This document shows positions 11,405-22,365 of a stretch of 64,000 nt of DNA, piece by piece. The DNA lies in assembly GCF_023159225.1 (NCBI RefSeq), contig NC_063168.1, positions 40,847,562-40,911,561 of the forward strand. Reading direction: 5' to 3'. The position numbers and the translations under genes are program-made. Each line of letters begins with the position of its first letter. The stretch's first letter is position 1. The notes below the pieces were generated by a model that had not been told where the DNA came from, did not search any database, and was given only the letters and a program-made list of their open reading frames with translations. This DNA is from Perognathus longimembris pacificus (Eukaryota; Chordata; Mammalia; Rodentia; Heteromyidae).

Positions 11405-11800
11405 ATGTTATCATTTGTTCATTCACTTACACATTCACAGAGGATCTCCTACATTCCAGGCCTTCTGCTTTGTTCTGGGATTTTATTCTGGGATTTTATG
11501 TCTTGATGCTTAAAATCTTCAGAGTATTTGGTAGAAGATGAAAATATACAAGCATTCCAGAGAAGTGGTCTGAGGAGTTTATAAAGGAGGGAGGGCCCTC
11601 ACAGATGCAGCCCCAGCTTCCTGTGCAAACGAGGACAGTGCTTTGTAGGTGAAATGCCATAATACCAGGCAAACAGGTTGAACTTTCCATTAGGAGAGGA
11701 CAGGACAGGTAAAATACCAGAAATACAGAAGTATCTTGCCCAATTCAAGGAGGTGCAAGAAGCTTAGGGAAAGAGAAGAGGGATGAGGATGGAGAAATGT
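11405..11800 (-). mobile_element. L2-type LINE remnant
   Basis: 'gttcattcacttacacattc' and 'atctcctacattccaggcct' near 11416-11465 correspond to the inverted L2 3' end, followed at a distance by L2-like antisense text. The duplicated 'tctgggattttat' (11476 and 11490) is a small local tandem duplication. Confidence 0.45.
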
Positions 11801-11879
11801 ACAGAGTAAGATGGTTAAGGAATTTTCATGCTTTGCTGAGGCATTTGGGATTTATCCATGGCGAATATGGAGTCAATGT

Positions 11880-12375
11880 ATTTTATTAGAAAGAGATACA
11901 GAGACATAGAACCAATAACAACATAGGTACATAGAGACTTTGCTCATATGATTATGATGGCTGGGGAGACTCATGATCTGCCACCTGCAAGCTGGAGCCC
12001 CAGGAAAGGTGATATTATGGCTACAGTCCAAGCCTGAAGACTAAAGACCAAGAATTGGAAGGGAACGTTAGTGTCTGAAGGCAAGGGTTGATGGGCATCC
12101 AGCTCAAGCTTGGATATCATGTGAGAGAGTTCATTATTGCTTTGCCTTTTTTTTCTTTCTAGTACTGGGAATTGAATCCAGGGCCTTGTGAAAGGTAAAG
12201 CAAGTAATGTACCACCTGAACTATGCCCTGAGTCTTGCCTTTTTGTTCTATTTGAGCATTCAGTGACTTGGATGGTGCCCACCCTGATGGATGAAGGCAA
12301 TTTTCTTTCCTCAGTGTATTGATCCAATCACCTTTACAGATGCATTCAGAAATAATGCCTTACCACATCCCTTAG
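11880..12375 (-). mobile_element. old MaLR/ERV-type LTR split by a SINE
   Basis: 'gctcatatgattatgatggc' near 11942, 'ctgccacctgcaagctggag' near 11978 and 'tttgttctatttgagcatt' near 12242 match the same LTR type as 10445-10858, in the same orientation. A small ID-like SINE (12145-12238) divides it. Confidence 0.6.
12145..12238 (-). mobile_element. old ID/tRNA-like SINE
   Basis: A T-rich start, then 'ctgggaattgaatccagggc' (inverted B-box region) and 'caagtaatgtaccacctga', which is the inverted ID-type head. It interrupts the LTR around it. Confidence 0.55.
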
Positions 12376-12797
12376 CCCAGTTTGTTTACATACAAAAGGA
12401 TCCACCACTTGTGTTTAGATCCTTAGTAGAAAGTGATATGATTAGAATGTACATGTTGTGAGGTACATTTACACAATGGAACTTTACTTATCCATTAGAA
12501 AGAATAAGATTATGTCATTTGCAGGAAAATGGGTGGACTTAGAACAAATCATGTTAATGGAGGTAAGCCAAGCTCACAGAGACAAATGATGCATGTTTTC
12601 CCCTCCTATGTGGAAGCTAGATCTAAAATACAACTGGACCCAATAAGCCACACAGGCCTCTAGGCATTCACACACAAACAGACTAAAGGAAGATATCTTT
12701 AGGGGAGAAACCCAAAAGTGTAACTCCTCTGAACACTTAAAATACAATTTAGCAAAATGACTTCCAGGAAAAGGAAATACATTTTTCTTTTTCTTTT

Positions 12798-12897
12798 CTT
12801 CTTCCTTCTTTCCTTCCTTCCTTCCTTCCTTCCTTCCTTCCTTCCTTCCTTCCTTCCTTCCTTCCTTCCTTCCTTCCTTCCTTCCTTCCTTCCTTCC

Positions 12898-12986
<89 letters not shown>
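12798..12986. repeat. (TTCC)n(TTTC)n polypyrimidine microsatellite
   Basis: About 100 bp of nearly perfect TTCC repeats (to 12897) pass, after one 'atc', into about 88 bp of perfect TTTC repeats. All-purine on the minus strand. It abuts the T-rich tail of the SINE at 12987, so it most likely grew from that A-tail. Confidence 0.95.
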
Positions 12987-12987
<1 letters not shown>

Positions 12988-13215
12988 TTTTTTTCTGTTC
13001 CTGGGGCTTGAATTCTAGGCCTGGGAGCTGTTCCTGATGCTCAAGGCTAGTGTTCTACCACTTGAGGCACAGCACCACTTCCAGCTTTTTCTGAGTAATT
13101 TATTGGAGATGAGAGTTTTATAGACTTTACTGCCTAGGCTGGCTTTGAACCTTGATCTTCAGATCTCACTCTCCTGATTAGTTAAGATCATAGGTGTGAG
13201 CCACTAGTGCCTGGG
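12987..13215 (-). mobile_element. 7SL/B1-like composite SINE
   Basis: Follows directly on the pyrimidine microsatellite: 'gttcctggggcttgaattct' (inverted unit 2), a middle block near 13100, and the inverted B1-like head ending 'gtgagccactagtgcctgg' near 13196-13214. Confidence 0.85.
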
Positions 13216-13525
13216 TAACATGGTATATTAATTTTTTTTTAAAGTAGTGGTGGTGGTGGTATTTGCTTTTGCTTTTCTTTGTTTTTAGGGAGGGCAAAAA
13301 GGTGGGGAAGGGAAGGAGGAAGAGCAAACAAATGCAATTATGCTATTCAGTATATTCAATATATACTAAGTGGAAAATGAACAATGTAATTGTGAGCAGG
13401 GCTGGGAGGGAGAAAATGAGGGAAAGCAAAGGGCAGTTTGATATTGTTCAGGAAAGAAATGTACTCATTTCCTGACTAACACCTATTTGCAACACCTTAA
13501 TAATAACAATAAAATTACATCTAAA

Positions 13526-13847
13526 ATAATAATAAAAAGAATTTACATTTTGGAAAGATTGCCCTATAGTTGAGTCTATAAAATAGTGTGATTTTAGCAT
13601 TACACTAATAAAAGAATTTAGGTGTTGTGGCTCTTAAAGTTCTGTGCACATATTAACTACTTTTAGAGTTGGAAAATTGGATGTGGAGTGTAGATCATGT
13701 CTGAAACTTGAGTATATCAAAATTACTTGGAGGACAACTACAGAGTTTGTGGATCAATATGAGTGGGATGGGTCCTCAGAATTTGCATTTCTAAGATAAT
13801 CCTAGATGATAGTGTTGGTCTAGAGACTGTGCTTTGCTTATTGATAG
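13526..13847. other. unique DNA, no gene seen
   Basis: No repeat family or coding signal recognised. Confidence 0.4.
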
Positions 13848-14312
13848 TTGTCATAGAATGAACAATGACCCTCAGGGACATCCATGGTCTAGTTCCTGGA
13901 GCCTGTGAGCAAGTTATCTAGCTGATCAAATGAATTAAAGTTTCAGATGGAATTATTTTATAATTATTCATTAGTAACACAAAACTAAGGAAGTTAAAGA
14001 GATGAAAATAGAGAGTTTTTTCCTCCTGGATTATCCACATAGGTTTGAGGTAATCAAAACAATCTTAAAATTAGAAGAGGGAGGTGGCAGAATAATACAA
14101 AATTACTGGTGTGGAAGATGGAGAGAGGAGACTGGGAACTCTGCATACAAGCAGATTCCAAAAGCTGGAAAAAGAAAGAACATGGCTTCTCTTCTGGGGA
14201 TAGGAACACAAGACTCCTGGCCATTTGTAGCTAATTGGACAACTATTAGAATCCTAGTAGACTTGTAAGATAATGCCTTAATTTGTTATAGCACCAAAAG
14301 AAAACAGATTCA
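13848..14312 (+). mobile_element. MaLR (MLT1-type) LTR remnant
   Basis: 'agaatgaacaatgaccctca', 'ggtctagttcctggagcctg' and, at the right end, 'gccttaatttgttatagcac' correspond in order to MLT1-class LTRs. Diverged and without attached internal sequence. Confidence 0.6.
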
Positions 14313-14570
14313 AATACCTCCAGGTAGTATAGTAGGTGCTGGAGCAAAGAGGTGAAAATGAACTTGATTAATGATGGCAAGCTTTCATATTATTTTGGAT
14401 CTGCTTTCAGTCAAGGATCAACCAGAGAAAGCCAAATATTCTCCCTAAACCAGCCATGACCACAACTCTCAAATCAACCATTTTTAAAGGTTCTTTTTGA
14501 AAATTAGTTTATTTGTTGTCAAAGTGATGTACAGAGGGGTTACAGTTTCATACATAAGACAGTAAGTACA

Positions 14571-14783
14571 GGGCTGGGGATATGGCCTAGTGGCAAGAGA
14601 GCTTGCCTTGTATACATGAGGCCCTGGGTTCGATTCCCCAGCACCACATATACAGAAAACGGCCAGAAGTGGCGCTGTGGCTCAAGTGGCAGAGTGCTAG
14701 CCTTGAGCAAAAGGAAGCCAGGGACAGTGCTCAGGCCCTGAGTCCAAGGCCCAGGACTGGCCAAAAAAAACAAAACAAAACAA
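14571..14783 (+). mobile_element. two-unit tRNA/ID-like SINE inside L1
   Basis: A near-consensus copy with A box 'tggcctagtgg' near 14583, B box 'ggttcgattcc' near 14628, unit 2 and an A-tail broken by C. TSD 'aagacagtaagtaca' at 14556-14570 and 14784-14798 is perfect and lies in L1 3' UTR sequence. Confidence 0.95.
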
Positions 14784-15017
14784 AAGACAGTAAGTACAGT
14801 TCTTATCAAACTTGTTACCTCCTCCCTCATTTTTCTCCAACCTTCTCCTCTCCCCAGTTCCCTCATTCCCCCAGTTGTATAGCTGGCTCACAGAATATTG
14901 TCTTGTACATATTCCTGTTGTATTAGTTTGCCTTTTACCCTTTGTTTCTCCATTTTGATGTTCCCCTTCTCTTCCCTAGTTCCAGTAAATGTATATACAA
15001 TACCCAGGGTACCCAAA

Positions 15018-15840
15018 CCAGAGAATGGTTGGACAAATGGGATTTCATCAAACTGAATGGCAAAGGGCATAGCTTGCAAGAGAAATAGAAAGCCTACAGA
15101 TTGGGAGAAGGTCATCACTGGCCATACATCAGACAAGGTCCTCATATCTAAAATATATGTAGAACTCAAAAATTAAGTTTCCCCAAAACAAATCCTTAAA
15201 GAAACACCTGCCCCCTTAATAAATGGGCTAAAGACTTCTCTCTCAGAGAGACTTCTCTGAAGAAGAAATGAGAATGGCCAAGAGACACATGAAAAAGTGT
15301 TCTACATCACTGGCCATAAAAGAAATGCAAAATCAAAACAACATTGAGATCATCACCCCAGTAAGAATGGCCATTATCAAGAAAACTAATAACAACAGAT
15401 GCTGGCAGGGATGTGGCCAAAAGGGAACCCTACTACACTGTTGGTGGGATTGTAAACTTGTTCAGCCACTCTGAAAAGCAGTATGGAGGTTCCTCAAAAG
15501 GCTAAATATAGAGCTCCCCTAAGACCCAGCAACCCCATTTTGGGGCGTTTACTCAAAAGATCACAAGCAAGACCATACTAAATCTACCAGTACAATCATG
15601 TTCATTGCAGCACAATTTACCATAGCTAAAATATGGAACCAACCCAGATGCCCCTCAGTAGATGAATGGATCCAGAAATTGTGATACATATACACAATGG
15701 AATTCTATCCTTCTATCAGAAAGAATGACATTGCAGCATTCCTAAGGAAGTGGAAGGACTTGGAAAAAATCATATTAAGTGAAGTGAGCCACACCCAAAG
15801 AAACATAAAATCTGTGGTTTCCCTCATTGCTAATAATTAG
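15018..15840 (+). pseudogene. L1 ORF2 C-terminal fragment (inverted part)
   Basis: The inverted half of the L1 above. ORF2 text includes '[20 protein letters not shown]' at 15268-15327, the cysteine cluster near 15405-15452 and the usual end 'SLIANN' with a stop at 15838-15840. Frameshifts, for example a repeated 'gacttctctctcagaga' near 15231, break the frame. Only the C-terminal segment is present, so it is non-functional. Confidence 0.85.
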
Positions 15841-16077
15841 TATATGTCTAGGATAGTCCTATCAGAAGATCACAATAGTTTAATAGCTATCTCCATATGA
15901 ACACATAAGATGATGCTAATCAAAATGAACTCCAAGTTATGGAAACAAGTGGTATATCATTGTTGTTAGTTTTAACGTACCATGTGAAAATATGCCTTTT
16001 TCTTTTGTTTTTCTTCCCCCTGATGTCACTGTAAGATATTTTGGTACCCTGGGTACTGTATATACATTCATCAACCA

Positions 16078-17930
16078 GTTTATACTCCCCTACCTGCTTT
16101 TGAATCTCTGCCACTCACAAGTAATGGCTTACTCCATTGCTATTTTAGCAAGTGCTAAATAAATAGCTTCTGTTCTCACTTGAGTAACGTGTTTATTTCC
16201 ACAAGATATAGTAGTCTCCATTTCCCTTCTTTTTTTCTTACTGATTATTGTAATACCTTGATATTTGGCAAAATCTAGAGACCATTTTAGTTGTTAAGGT
16301 AGGAGATGCTACTGACATCTACTGAGTACAGTCGAGGCTTGCTGTCAAAATATCCTAAAATGTACAGTAAGGTCTCCATCAAAAACAACTATCTGGACTA
16401 AAATACTGCTATTGCTGGTGTTGAACAGCCTTTTCCTAGTGATAGGAATTTCTGTCCTCTTTGTAGTGGAGAGGTGTGTGTGTTTTGCGTACTGGGGGTT
16501 ATTTTTATTTGGTTAGAATAGAAATCCCAAAACAAGGTAGGAGTAGACAGAGACAGCTTACAGTCTATCTTTTTCTTGTTCAGACCCAACAGCAAAGCCT
16601 TGCAGTTTTCTTTATGTCTCTGCCTAGTAACTCTTAGACATTTACAGCATATGTAAAAATATGCCAATATATGTGCATCTATTTATCTTTAAGTATGCAT
16701 ATGATAACAACTACATAAAAATGTTTTAAGTGTTGTGAAAAGGGTTTCTTCATAGCTAGCTCTCTCTCTTCCCTGCCTTCCTTTCCACAAACTGGCTTTT
16801 AGCTGGTTCAAGGTCCAAAACAACTCCTATTCCCTCCTTCCATGCTCATCACAGTTAAACAGGGTTGTTGTGTTTAGTTTGAGTTTTGTGTATCTGAGAC
16901 ACTCGCATCTGACTCTTCCAGGCTGATTTGGAATGCAAGCTGTCCCAGCTTCCACGTGCATTTACAACAAAGCTGTAGTGTGAGGTTTCTTCCATAGATG
17001 ACCTCTAGTGCTTCTGACTGACAAGCTCAGGAAGAAAGAGGAGACATTAGGCATTCGCAGAGGAAAGCAGCAGTCTCCAGCCTTTTCTGACATTTTGCAA
17101 GCTCAGAGGCTAATTAATCAATTTCATTAAAAAAAAGAGAGAGAACGTTGCTATGGTATCTTCAGGCATGTGTATGTAGGCTGCCATGTTAGGATTTCAG
17201 GGTATTCTTAATCTTTAAATACCTTTTTCCTTTTTTTTTTGAATTAGCAAAGCTAATTTATTTTGCATTCTTTTTTCCCCCCTAAATCTTGATTTCCAGG
17301 TTTTGAATGTGATTTTCTGCTGCGCTTTCTAAAATGGAGGTGCTAATTGAAACAGAAATTCTCATCCTGGAGGAGAAATAAGATCACTTATGGGTCTGTG
17401 GTGTGCTGAAATTTTATTAAGTGGTCCATGGAGGTCATTTTGCCAGCATGATTTCAATGTATACGCTGATATGCAACAGCTACTAAGTTGTCACCAGAGA
17501 CACGACTCAGAAGGTATTTTATTTATGATATATGGAGCATATGCATACCGAAGACCCAAATTATTCCAGAATGATATTGATACTAACATTTGTCCTTCAC
17601 TACAGTATCACAGAAATATTTAGTGTTTATGATTAAATAGGTGACATTTTGCTCTAGATGATAGTTTTCTAAAAGTGTCAATAGAGTGAAAAATACCTGT
17701 GAACTACTTAAAATAACAAGGAACACTATGATTATTTAAAGGTCCCTTTTCTGGTATGTTTTCTGACTCCTAGTCATTAAACATGAAGAAGAACAGGTGC
17801 GATGTAGTTTTGAAATTAGATCAGAATGTAATCTTATTAAAGTAGACTAGAAATTGCAGTAGTAAAAAGAAGGTCAGAAATACTGCTGTGTATCTTAGGG
17901 AAGATGTGTAAATTATGAAGATATGTTTTC
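16078..17930. other. repeat-poor unique DNA, possible conserved noncoding
   Basis: Nearly 2 kb without a recognisable transposon. It contains homeodomain-style AT motifs ('taattaatcaatttcatta' at 17111-17129) and GC-balanced stretches around 16870-17060. This is the look of conserved noncoding DNA, but no alignment is available to me and no exon is evident. Confidence 0.3.
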
Positions 17931-17931
17931 T

Positions 17932-18056
17932 TTCTCCCTCCCTCCCTCCCTCCCTCCCTCCCTCCCTCCCTCCCTCCCTCCCTCCCTCCCTCCCTCCCTC
18001 CCTCCCTTCCTCCCTTCTTTCTTTCCTCCCTTTCTTCTCTCTCTCTCTCTCTCTCT
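17932..18056. repeat. (CCCT)n and (CT)n pyrimidine microsatellite
   Basis: About 75 bp of CCCT repeats (17934-18007), a mixed pyrimidine bridge, then CT repeats at 18037-18055. The 71-codon open frame across it encodes only Pro/Ser/Leu repeats and is an artefact. Confidence 0.95.
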
Positions 18057-18929
18057 TTTGATTTGCTATAAAATGTCTATGCTTAGGAGGATCTGCAATG
18101 TTATTAAAAAAGAAAAGAATGAATACATAGACATATAAATGTGTGCCTTCCTTTTATAAGGGGCAGAACTAGCTAACATGTCCTCTGGGTCTCATCTATG
18201 CATTGCTATTAATGTTTAATCTCTGGCTTGAATTGTGGTGTTCATTTATAAGATGCCCATTGATAAGATGTATATTAGTGAATCTGACACCTTAGGCTTT
18301 TTGTGTAGCTCAGCACTGTTAAATTGCTCCTGGAACAGCTCATAGTTTCAAGGACAAAGGTAGTGTCCCAGTAATGCTACTATAAAGAGTTGCTCAGAAA
18401 TTGACTGCCTTTCACAGTAGAAAGCATATACAGGACCAATAGAAATTCTCACTTCCATTTCCAAACTGGCCATGGAGCTGCTTTTTTTTTTTTTTTTTCA
18501 ATCCTATCTGGCCACTCAATATCAAGATGTCTCTTTTCCATACAGGTTCCATGTAAGAATAAACACTAGAATTGCCTGATATGTGGCTGTGGAAAGCCAG
18601 TCTAGGCCAATGAAAATCCAGCTCTGTAGTATAAAAAAGGCTCTGTTTCAGAACTATCTCCTGTATTCAAATATTATACACTGCAGAAAGTACTTAATGT
18701 ATATCTTGGTGGAATAATGTTAAGTTTGCTGTGGCTTTTGAGTTGGAATGAAAATATTGGCATAAACTGAAAATTTGGCTAGAATGACTGATCTAGGCAA
18801 ACTGTACGATGGCTAGCATCATTGTATTTTCATCATACAACATTTCATCTTCACTGCAGAATACAAAATCCAGACTCTGCAAATTTAACAATATCCATTT
18901 AGCTAGTAGTGAGACCTCTTAAGTGTTAA
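18057..18929. other. unique DNA, no gene seen
   Basis: No repeat family recognised except a lone T-run at 18482-18499. Confidence 0.4.
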
Positions 18930-19065
18930 TGCTCTAGCTAGATGCTGGCAATACTACTAAAGATAAAACATAGTCCTTGTGTTTGGGACTTTAGATCTTG
19001 GAAACTTAATAGATGGAAGGACACAGATAAAAGTAGCAATGAAACTGTAGTGCTCATACTGTTAG
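18930..19065 (-). mobile_element. possible L2-type LINE remnant
   Basis: 'gctagatgctggcaatacta', 'tagtccttgtgtttgggac' and 'aacttaatagatggaaggac' follow the order of antisense L2 3' sequence. Weak. Confidence 0.35.
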
Positions 19066-19218
19066 CCTATTTTGATTTTGGTTTGGAGTGAAGGCTTACT
19101 ACAAATAGATTCTACTTTGTAATAGAACTTCTAGGAAATGAATATATAGTTCCATTTCCCACTTCATTTAGGCTGTCATAACAAGATATCATAAATGGAG
19201 CAGCCTATAGGCTAATCA

Positions 19219-19219
19219 G

Positions 19220-19254
<35 letters not shown>

Positions 19255-19257
19255 TTT
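19219..19257. repeat. (TTTA)n microsatellite
   Basis: About ten TTTA units directly before the inverted 3' end of the SINE at 19258, so it represents the expanded SINE tail. Confidence 0.9.
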
Positions 19258-19452
19258 TTGCCAGTCCTGGGCTTGGACTCAGGGCCTGAGCACTGTCCCT
19301 GGCTTCTTTTTTTGCTCCAGGCTAGCACTCTACCACATGAGCCACAGCGCCACTTCTGGCCATTTTCTATATATGTGGTACTGGGGAATCAAACCCAGGG
19401 CTTCATGTATATGACACAAGCACTCTTGCCACTAGGCCATATTCCCAGCCAG
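19258..19452 (-). mobile_element. two-unit tRNA/ID-like SINE
   Basis: Inverted copy: 'gccagtcctgggcttggact' (unit 2 end), 'gagccacagcgccacttctg', then the inverted head with a diverged B box near 19388-19398 and A box near 19433. 'cagttatttattt' on the left and 'cagtaatttatttc' on the right may be the TSD, blurred by the microsatellite. Confidence 0.9.
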
Positions 19453-19576
19453 TAATTTATTTCTTATAGTGGGTTAGGGAGTATAAGTTCCAGAGGCTGG
19501 CAGATTCAGTCTCCTTCATAGTTGGTCTTCTTTCTAAAATCTTACCTGGTAGAAGGAGAAACATATTTCTTTCTTT

Positions 19577-19786
19577 CTTTTTTTTTTCTTGGCCAGTCCT
19601 AGGCCGTGAACTCAGGGCCTGAGCACTGTCCCTGGCTTCTTTTTTGCTCAAGGCTAGCACTCTGCCACTTGAGCCACAGCGCCACTTCTGGCCATTTTCT
19701 GTATATGTGGTGCTGAGGAATTGAACCCAGGGCCTCATGTATACGAGGCAAGCACTCTTGCCACTAGGCCATATTCCTAGCCCCAG
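19577..19786 (-). mobile_element. two-unit tRNA/ID-like SINE
   Basis: Second inverted copy within 350 bp, with T-run then unit 2 and head. The low-complexity TSD 'atatttctttcttt' is at 19563-19576 and 19787-19800. It sits in the old LTR. Confidence 0.92.
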
Positions 19787-19832
19787 ATATTTCTTTCTTT
19801 AAAAAAAAAAAGTAAATTTTATTATAAAGATG

Positions 19833-20245
19833 ATGTACAAAAGCAAGTGGTTTATTGTTGTTGTTATTTTCAACATATCATGTACAATTATGCCCTTTTT
19901 CTTTTGTCTTTCTTTCCCATGGTTTTACCCCTGATATCACTGTAACTGATTTTAGTACCCTGGATATTGTATATATGTGTATTGGAACTAGGGAAGGAAA
20001 GGTAATACCAAAATGGAGATGTAAAGAATAAAAAGACAAACCAATGCAATAGCAATACTTACAAAACTATATGGTGTAAACCAACTGTACAACTCATGGC
20101 AGGGAGGAGAACTGGGGAGGGGGGTGGGGGGGCAGAGGAATGAGGGAGAAGGTAACAAGTTGAATAAGAAATGTACTCGCTGCTTTGCTATGAAACTGTA
20201 ACCCCTCTGTAATCACTTTAACAATAAAGAAATGAAAAAAATAAT
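19833..20245 (+). mobile_element. 5'-truncated L1 3' UTR
   Basis: Plus-strand 3' UTR from 'caagtggtttattgttgttg' through the G-rich tract near 20110-20135 to 'aacaataaagaaatgaaaaa' near 20219. No ORF2 remains. Confidence 0.85.
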
Positions 20246-20282
20246 AATTAAATCAAAGGTTTTTAAATATAAAATTATACAA

Positions 20283-20520
20283 ATCTTTGTTTAAAAAGGT
20301 GATATACAGAGGAGTTACAATTATCTAAGTAAGGTAATGAATATATTTCTTTTTGAGCATTGTTACCCTCTTCCTTGTTTTCTCCAACTTTCCCCTCCCT
20401 ACTCCTGCCCCCCCACCAAGTTGTAAAATTAATTTCCAACTTAGTGTCTTGTGACTATTGCTGTTGCTTTGGTTTACCCATTGTCCTTTGTCTTACCATT
20501 TTGTGATCCCCTTCAGGGAG
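20283..20520 (-). mobile_element. old L1 3' end
   Basis: 'aaggtgatatacagaggagt' near 20298 and the C-rich tract with 'ccaagttgtaaaattaat' near 20416 are the antisense 3' end of the older L1 type. A similar fragment at 19812-19840 may be the same element, split by the plus-strand L1 end. Confidence 0.7.
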
Positions 20521-20700
20521 AGGAATGTCTTTCTAGTCTTATTTTAAAGGCACTAGTTCCATTCAGGAAGGCTCTCCCCTTATGATCTGATTACTTTCTA
20601 AAGTCTCTATCTCCAGATGCTGTCTCATTGGGGATTAGGTTTAAGCATATGAATCTCAAAGGCTGGGAAACATTGAGTTTATAATTATAGTAGTTCCTCT

Positions 20701-22004
20701 TCTAGTTGTTTTAGAAACATATAGAAGGGATGAAGTAGCACAGGCCTGGGGGAGTCCATTCTATGGGTAAGTGTATAGCTCTGCTATACAAAGCAATGAA
20801 AACTATAGGGAGAAGAAGATGTGTAGGTAAAGTTGGAGGGAGACCATTTGGTAGATGTGTGGTTGGCTTGTGGGAGCTATACTTAGATTGTGTACCTGCC
20901 ATCATAGAAAGGTGACATAGGATTGAGACATGTGTATTGGTTTACAGAGAGTCTCCCTGGAGTGTCACAAATGCATGAGACATGCCTGAATGCTGAATTT
21001 TGATCAGTGAACTGAAAGATGCAGATATCACACCTGACCCGTTAAGTCCTTGTTTACTGTGGGGTGAAGAGGGGTAGAAGGTGTGTGTGGGGGTGGGAAA
21101 CACCTTCAAACAATAGCAAAACCAAAAATCAAATAAAAAGAAAACATGAGTGCTATTTATTCCAGAAGATAGGAGGCCGGGTGTGTGTTCACAAATCTGA
21201 CTGGCTCTGAAGCCAGATTTAGCTGTGGCTAAATGACCTTCCATAGAAGTCATACACCACAGTCACTTCCCCGCCCTGCCTCATCAACCAACAGGAGATC
21301 TATGTCTGTTAAAAATAGCCACACAATTCCAGTCCTGCTGCTCACTTTCAAAGCAATTAGGGGTCTTTACCGAAGTTACACTAGATAACCCATAAATGCT
21401 CCAGAATGTTGCCTTTCTCCCTCTTTTAGAAGCTATACACGAGAATGTGTGATGGGGATTCAGAGCCAAGAAAATTGACAAAACAATTTGCCATCATTTT
21501 CATAGTGCTATGCTGAGGAAGCAATGATCTTTATTTCCCTGACAATTAAGTTTTGCTTTCCTATAAAGGAAGATGATGCTGAATCTAGGTGTCTTAATAT
21601 CTCCAACCTGACATTTTATGTATCTCATTTGCCACCTTTACCAGTCCCTGGGCACTGTATCAGAAATCCACAGGCTTGTCTCTGCTTATAGCTCAAGGTA
21701 TCCTGTCTTTTAGTGGGAGTGTTGATGGGACAAGGCATCCATATTTCCATAGGGGCTAGACACTACCTGGGAGAGGCAGCAAAGCCAGATGAGACAGCAT
21801 CAGCATTCTAGAGTAAGAAATAGGGTTTAGTGAGCAGTCTAGCTGCATTACTTGAAAAGTTTCATTTAATCTTCATGCCTCAGTTCTCTTCTCTTACTAA
21901 AATCAAGCCCCCCTCCTACTATAAGTTCCAATGGGATAATGATTTTAAAATACTGCAAAAGAAAGGAATTAGCCTAACTATATTGAAGTCCAGGTCTTTT
22001 GGGG
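20701..22004. other. unique DNA, no gene seen
   Basis: No repeat family or exon recognised. The 103-codon minus-strand frame at 20942-21253 has no domain I can name and no support. Confidence 0.4.
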
Positions 22005-22365
22005 ATGCAATAATAAAAATAACAAAAATGCCAGCTTGGGTAGCATACGAACAACAGAAATTCATTCCTCACAGTTATGGTGGCTGGGAAGTCTAAGACC
22101 AAAGTTTTCTGTAGGTTGCCTGTATGGCAAGAGCCTGTCTCCTTGAAGCTGGCTGTCTTCTCACTGTTGTATCGCATGCAGAAGTGGTATGGAAACTCTC
22201 TGGATTTTGTTTTTAAATAAGGGAGCTAATCTCATATGTGAGTTTTAATCTCACGTATAAGTTCTTTTGGCTAACCAGCTCTCAAAGACAGCCCTCCCCT
22301 CCCCACTAACTCCTGATACCATGGAGAATTAGGGATTCAACATACGAATTTTGGAAGAAGCAAAT
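22005..22365 (-). mobile_element. MaLR (MLT1-type) LTR remnant
   Basis: 'gaacaacagaaattcattcc', 'agttatggtggctgggaagt' and 'gattcaacatacgaattttg' (22048-22360) are ordered antisense matches to MLT1-like LTRs. Confidence 0.65.

Larger units (their letters stand above)
12435..13525 (+). mobile_element. ancient L1 3' part, interrupted
   Basis: 'acacaatggaactttactta', 'ttatgtcatttgcaggaaaa' and 'gatgcatgttttcccctcct' (12470-12610) are the 3' end of ORF2 and early 3' UTR of an old L1. A G-rich 3' UTR with an 'aataacaataaaatt' end follows at 13280-13525. The SINE and its expanded tail (12780-13215) sit inside. Confidence 0.7.
14473..16077 (-). mobile_element. L1 with inverted 5' part (twin priming)
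   Basis: From 14481 to about 15014 the minus strand carries the L1 3' UTR; from about 15018 to 16069 the plus strand carries ORF2 plus early 3' UTR. Matching 'atcaacca' at 14473-14480 and 16070-16077 flanks the whole unit, so it is one insertion with its 5' part inverted. The boundary sequence 'ggtaccctgggta.tgtata' is present at both the junction (14987-15013, inverted) and the far end (16042-16065), so the two cDNAs overlapped there. A SINE later entered the 3' UTR part. Confidence 0.85.
19165..20700 (-). mobile_element. old MaLR-type LTR broken into three pieces
   Basis: Pieces at 19165-19220 ('ggctgtcataacaagatatc'), 19452-19576 ('agttccagaggctggcagat') and 20515-20690 ('taaagtctctatctccagat', 'gggattaggtttaagcatat') line up in order with an antisense MLT1-like LTR. 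Between them lie two SINEs, a plus-strand L1 end and a minus-strand old L1 end. Confidence 0.6.

Noticed and set aside
12757..13011. 84-codon frame of Phe/Leu/Ser/Pro repeats
   Set aside because: It is translation of the TTCC/TTTC microsatellite and the SINE tail.
17923..18138. 71-codon Pro/Ser/Leu-rich frame
   Set aside because: Microsatellite translation without any other support.
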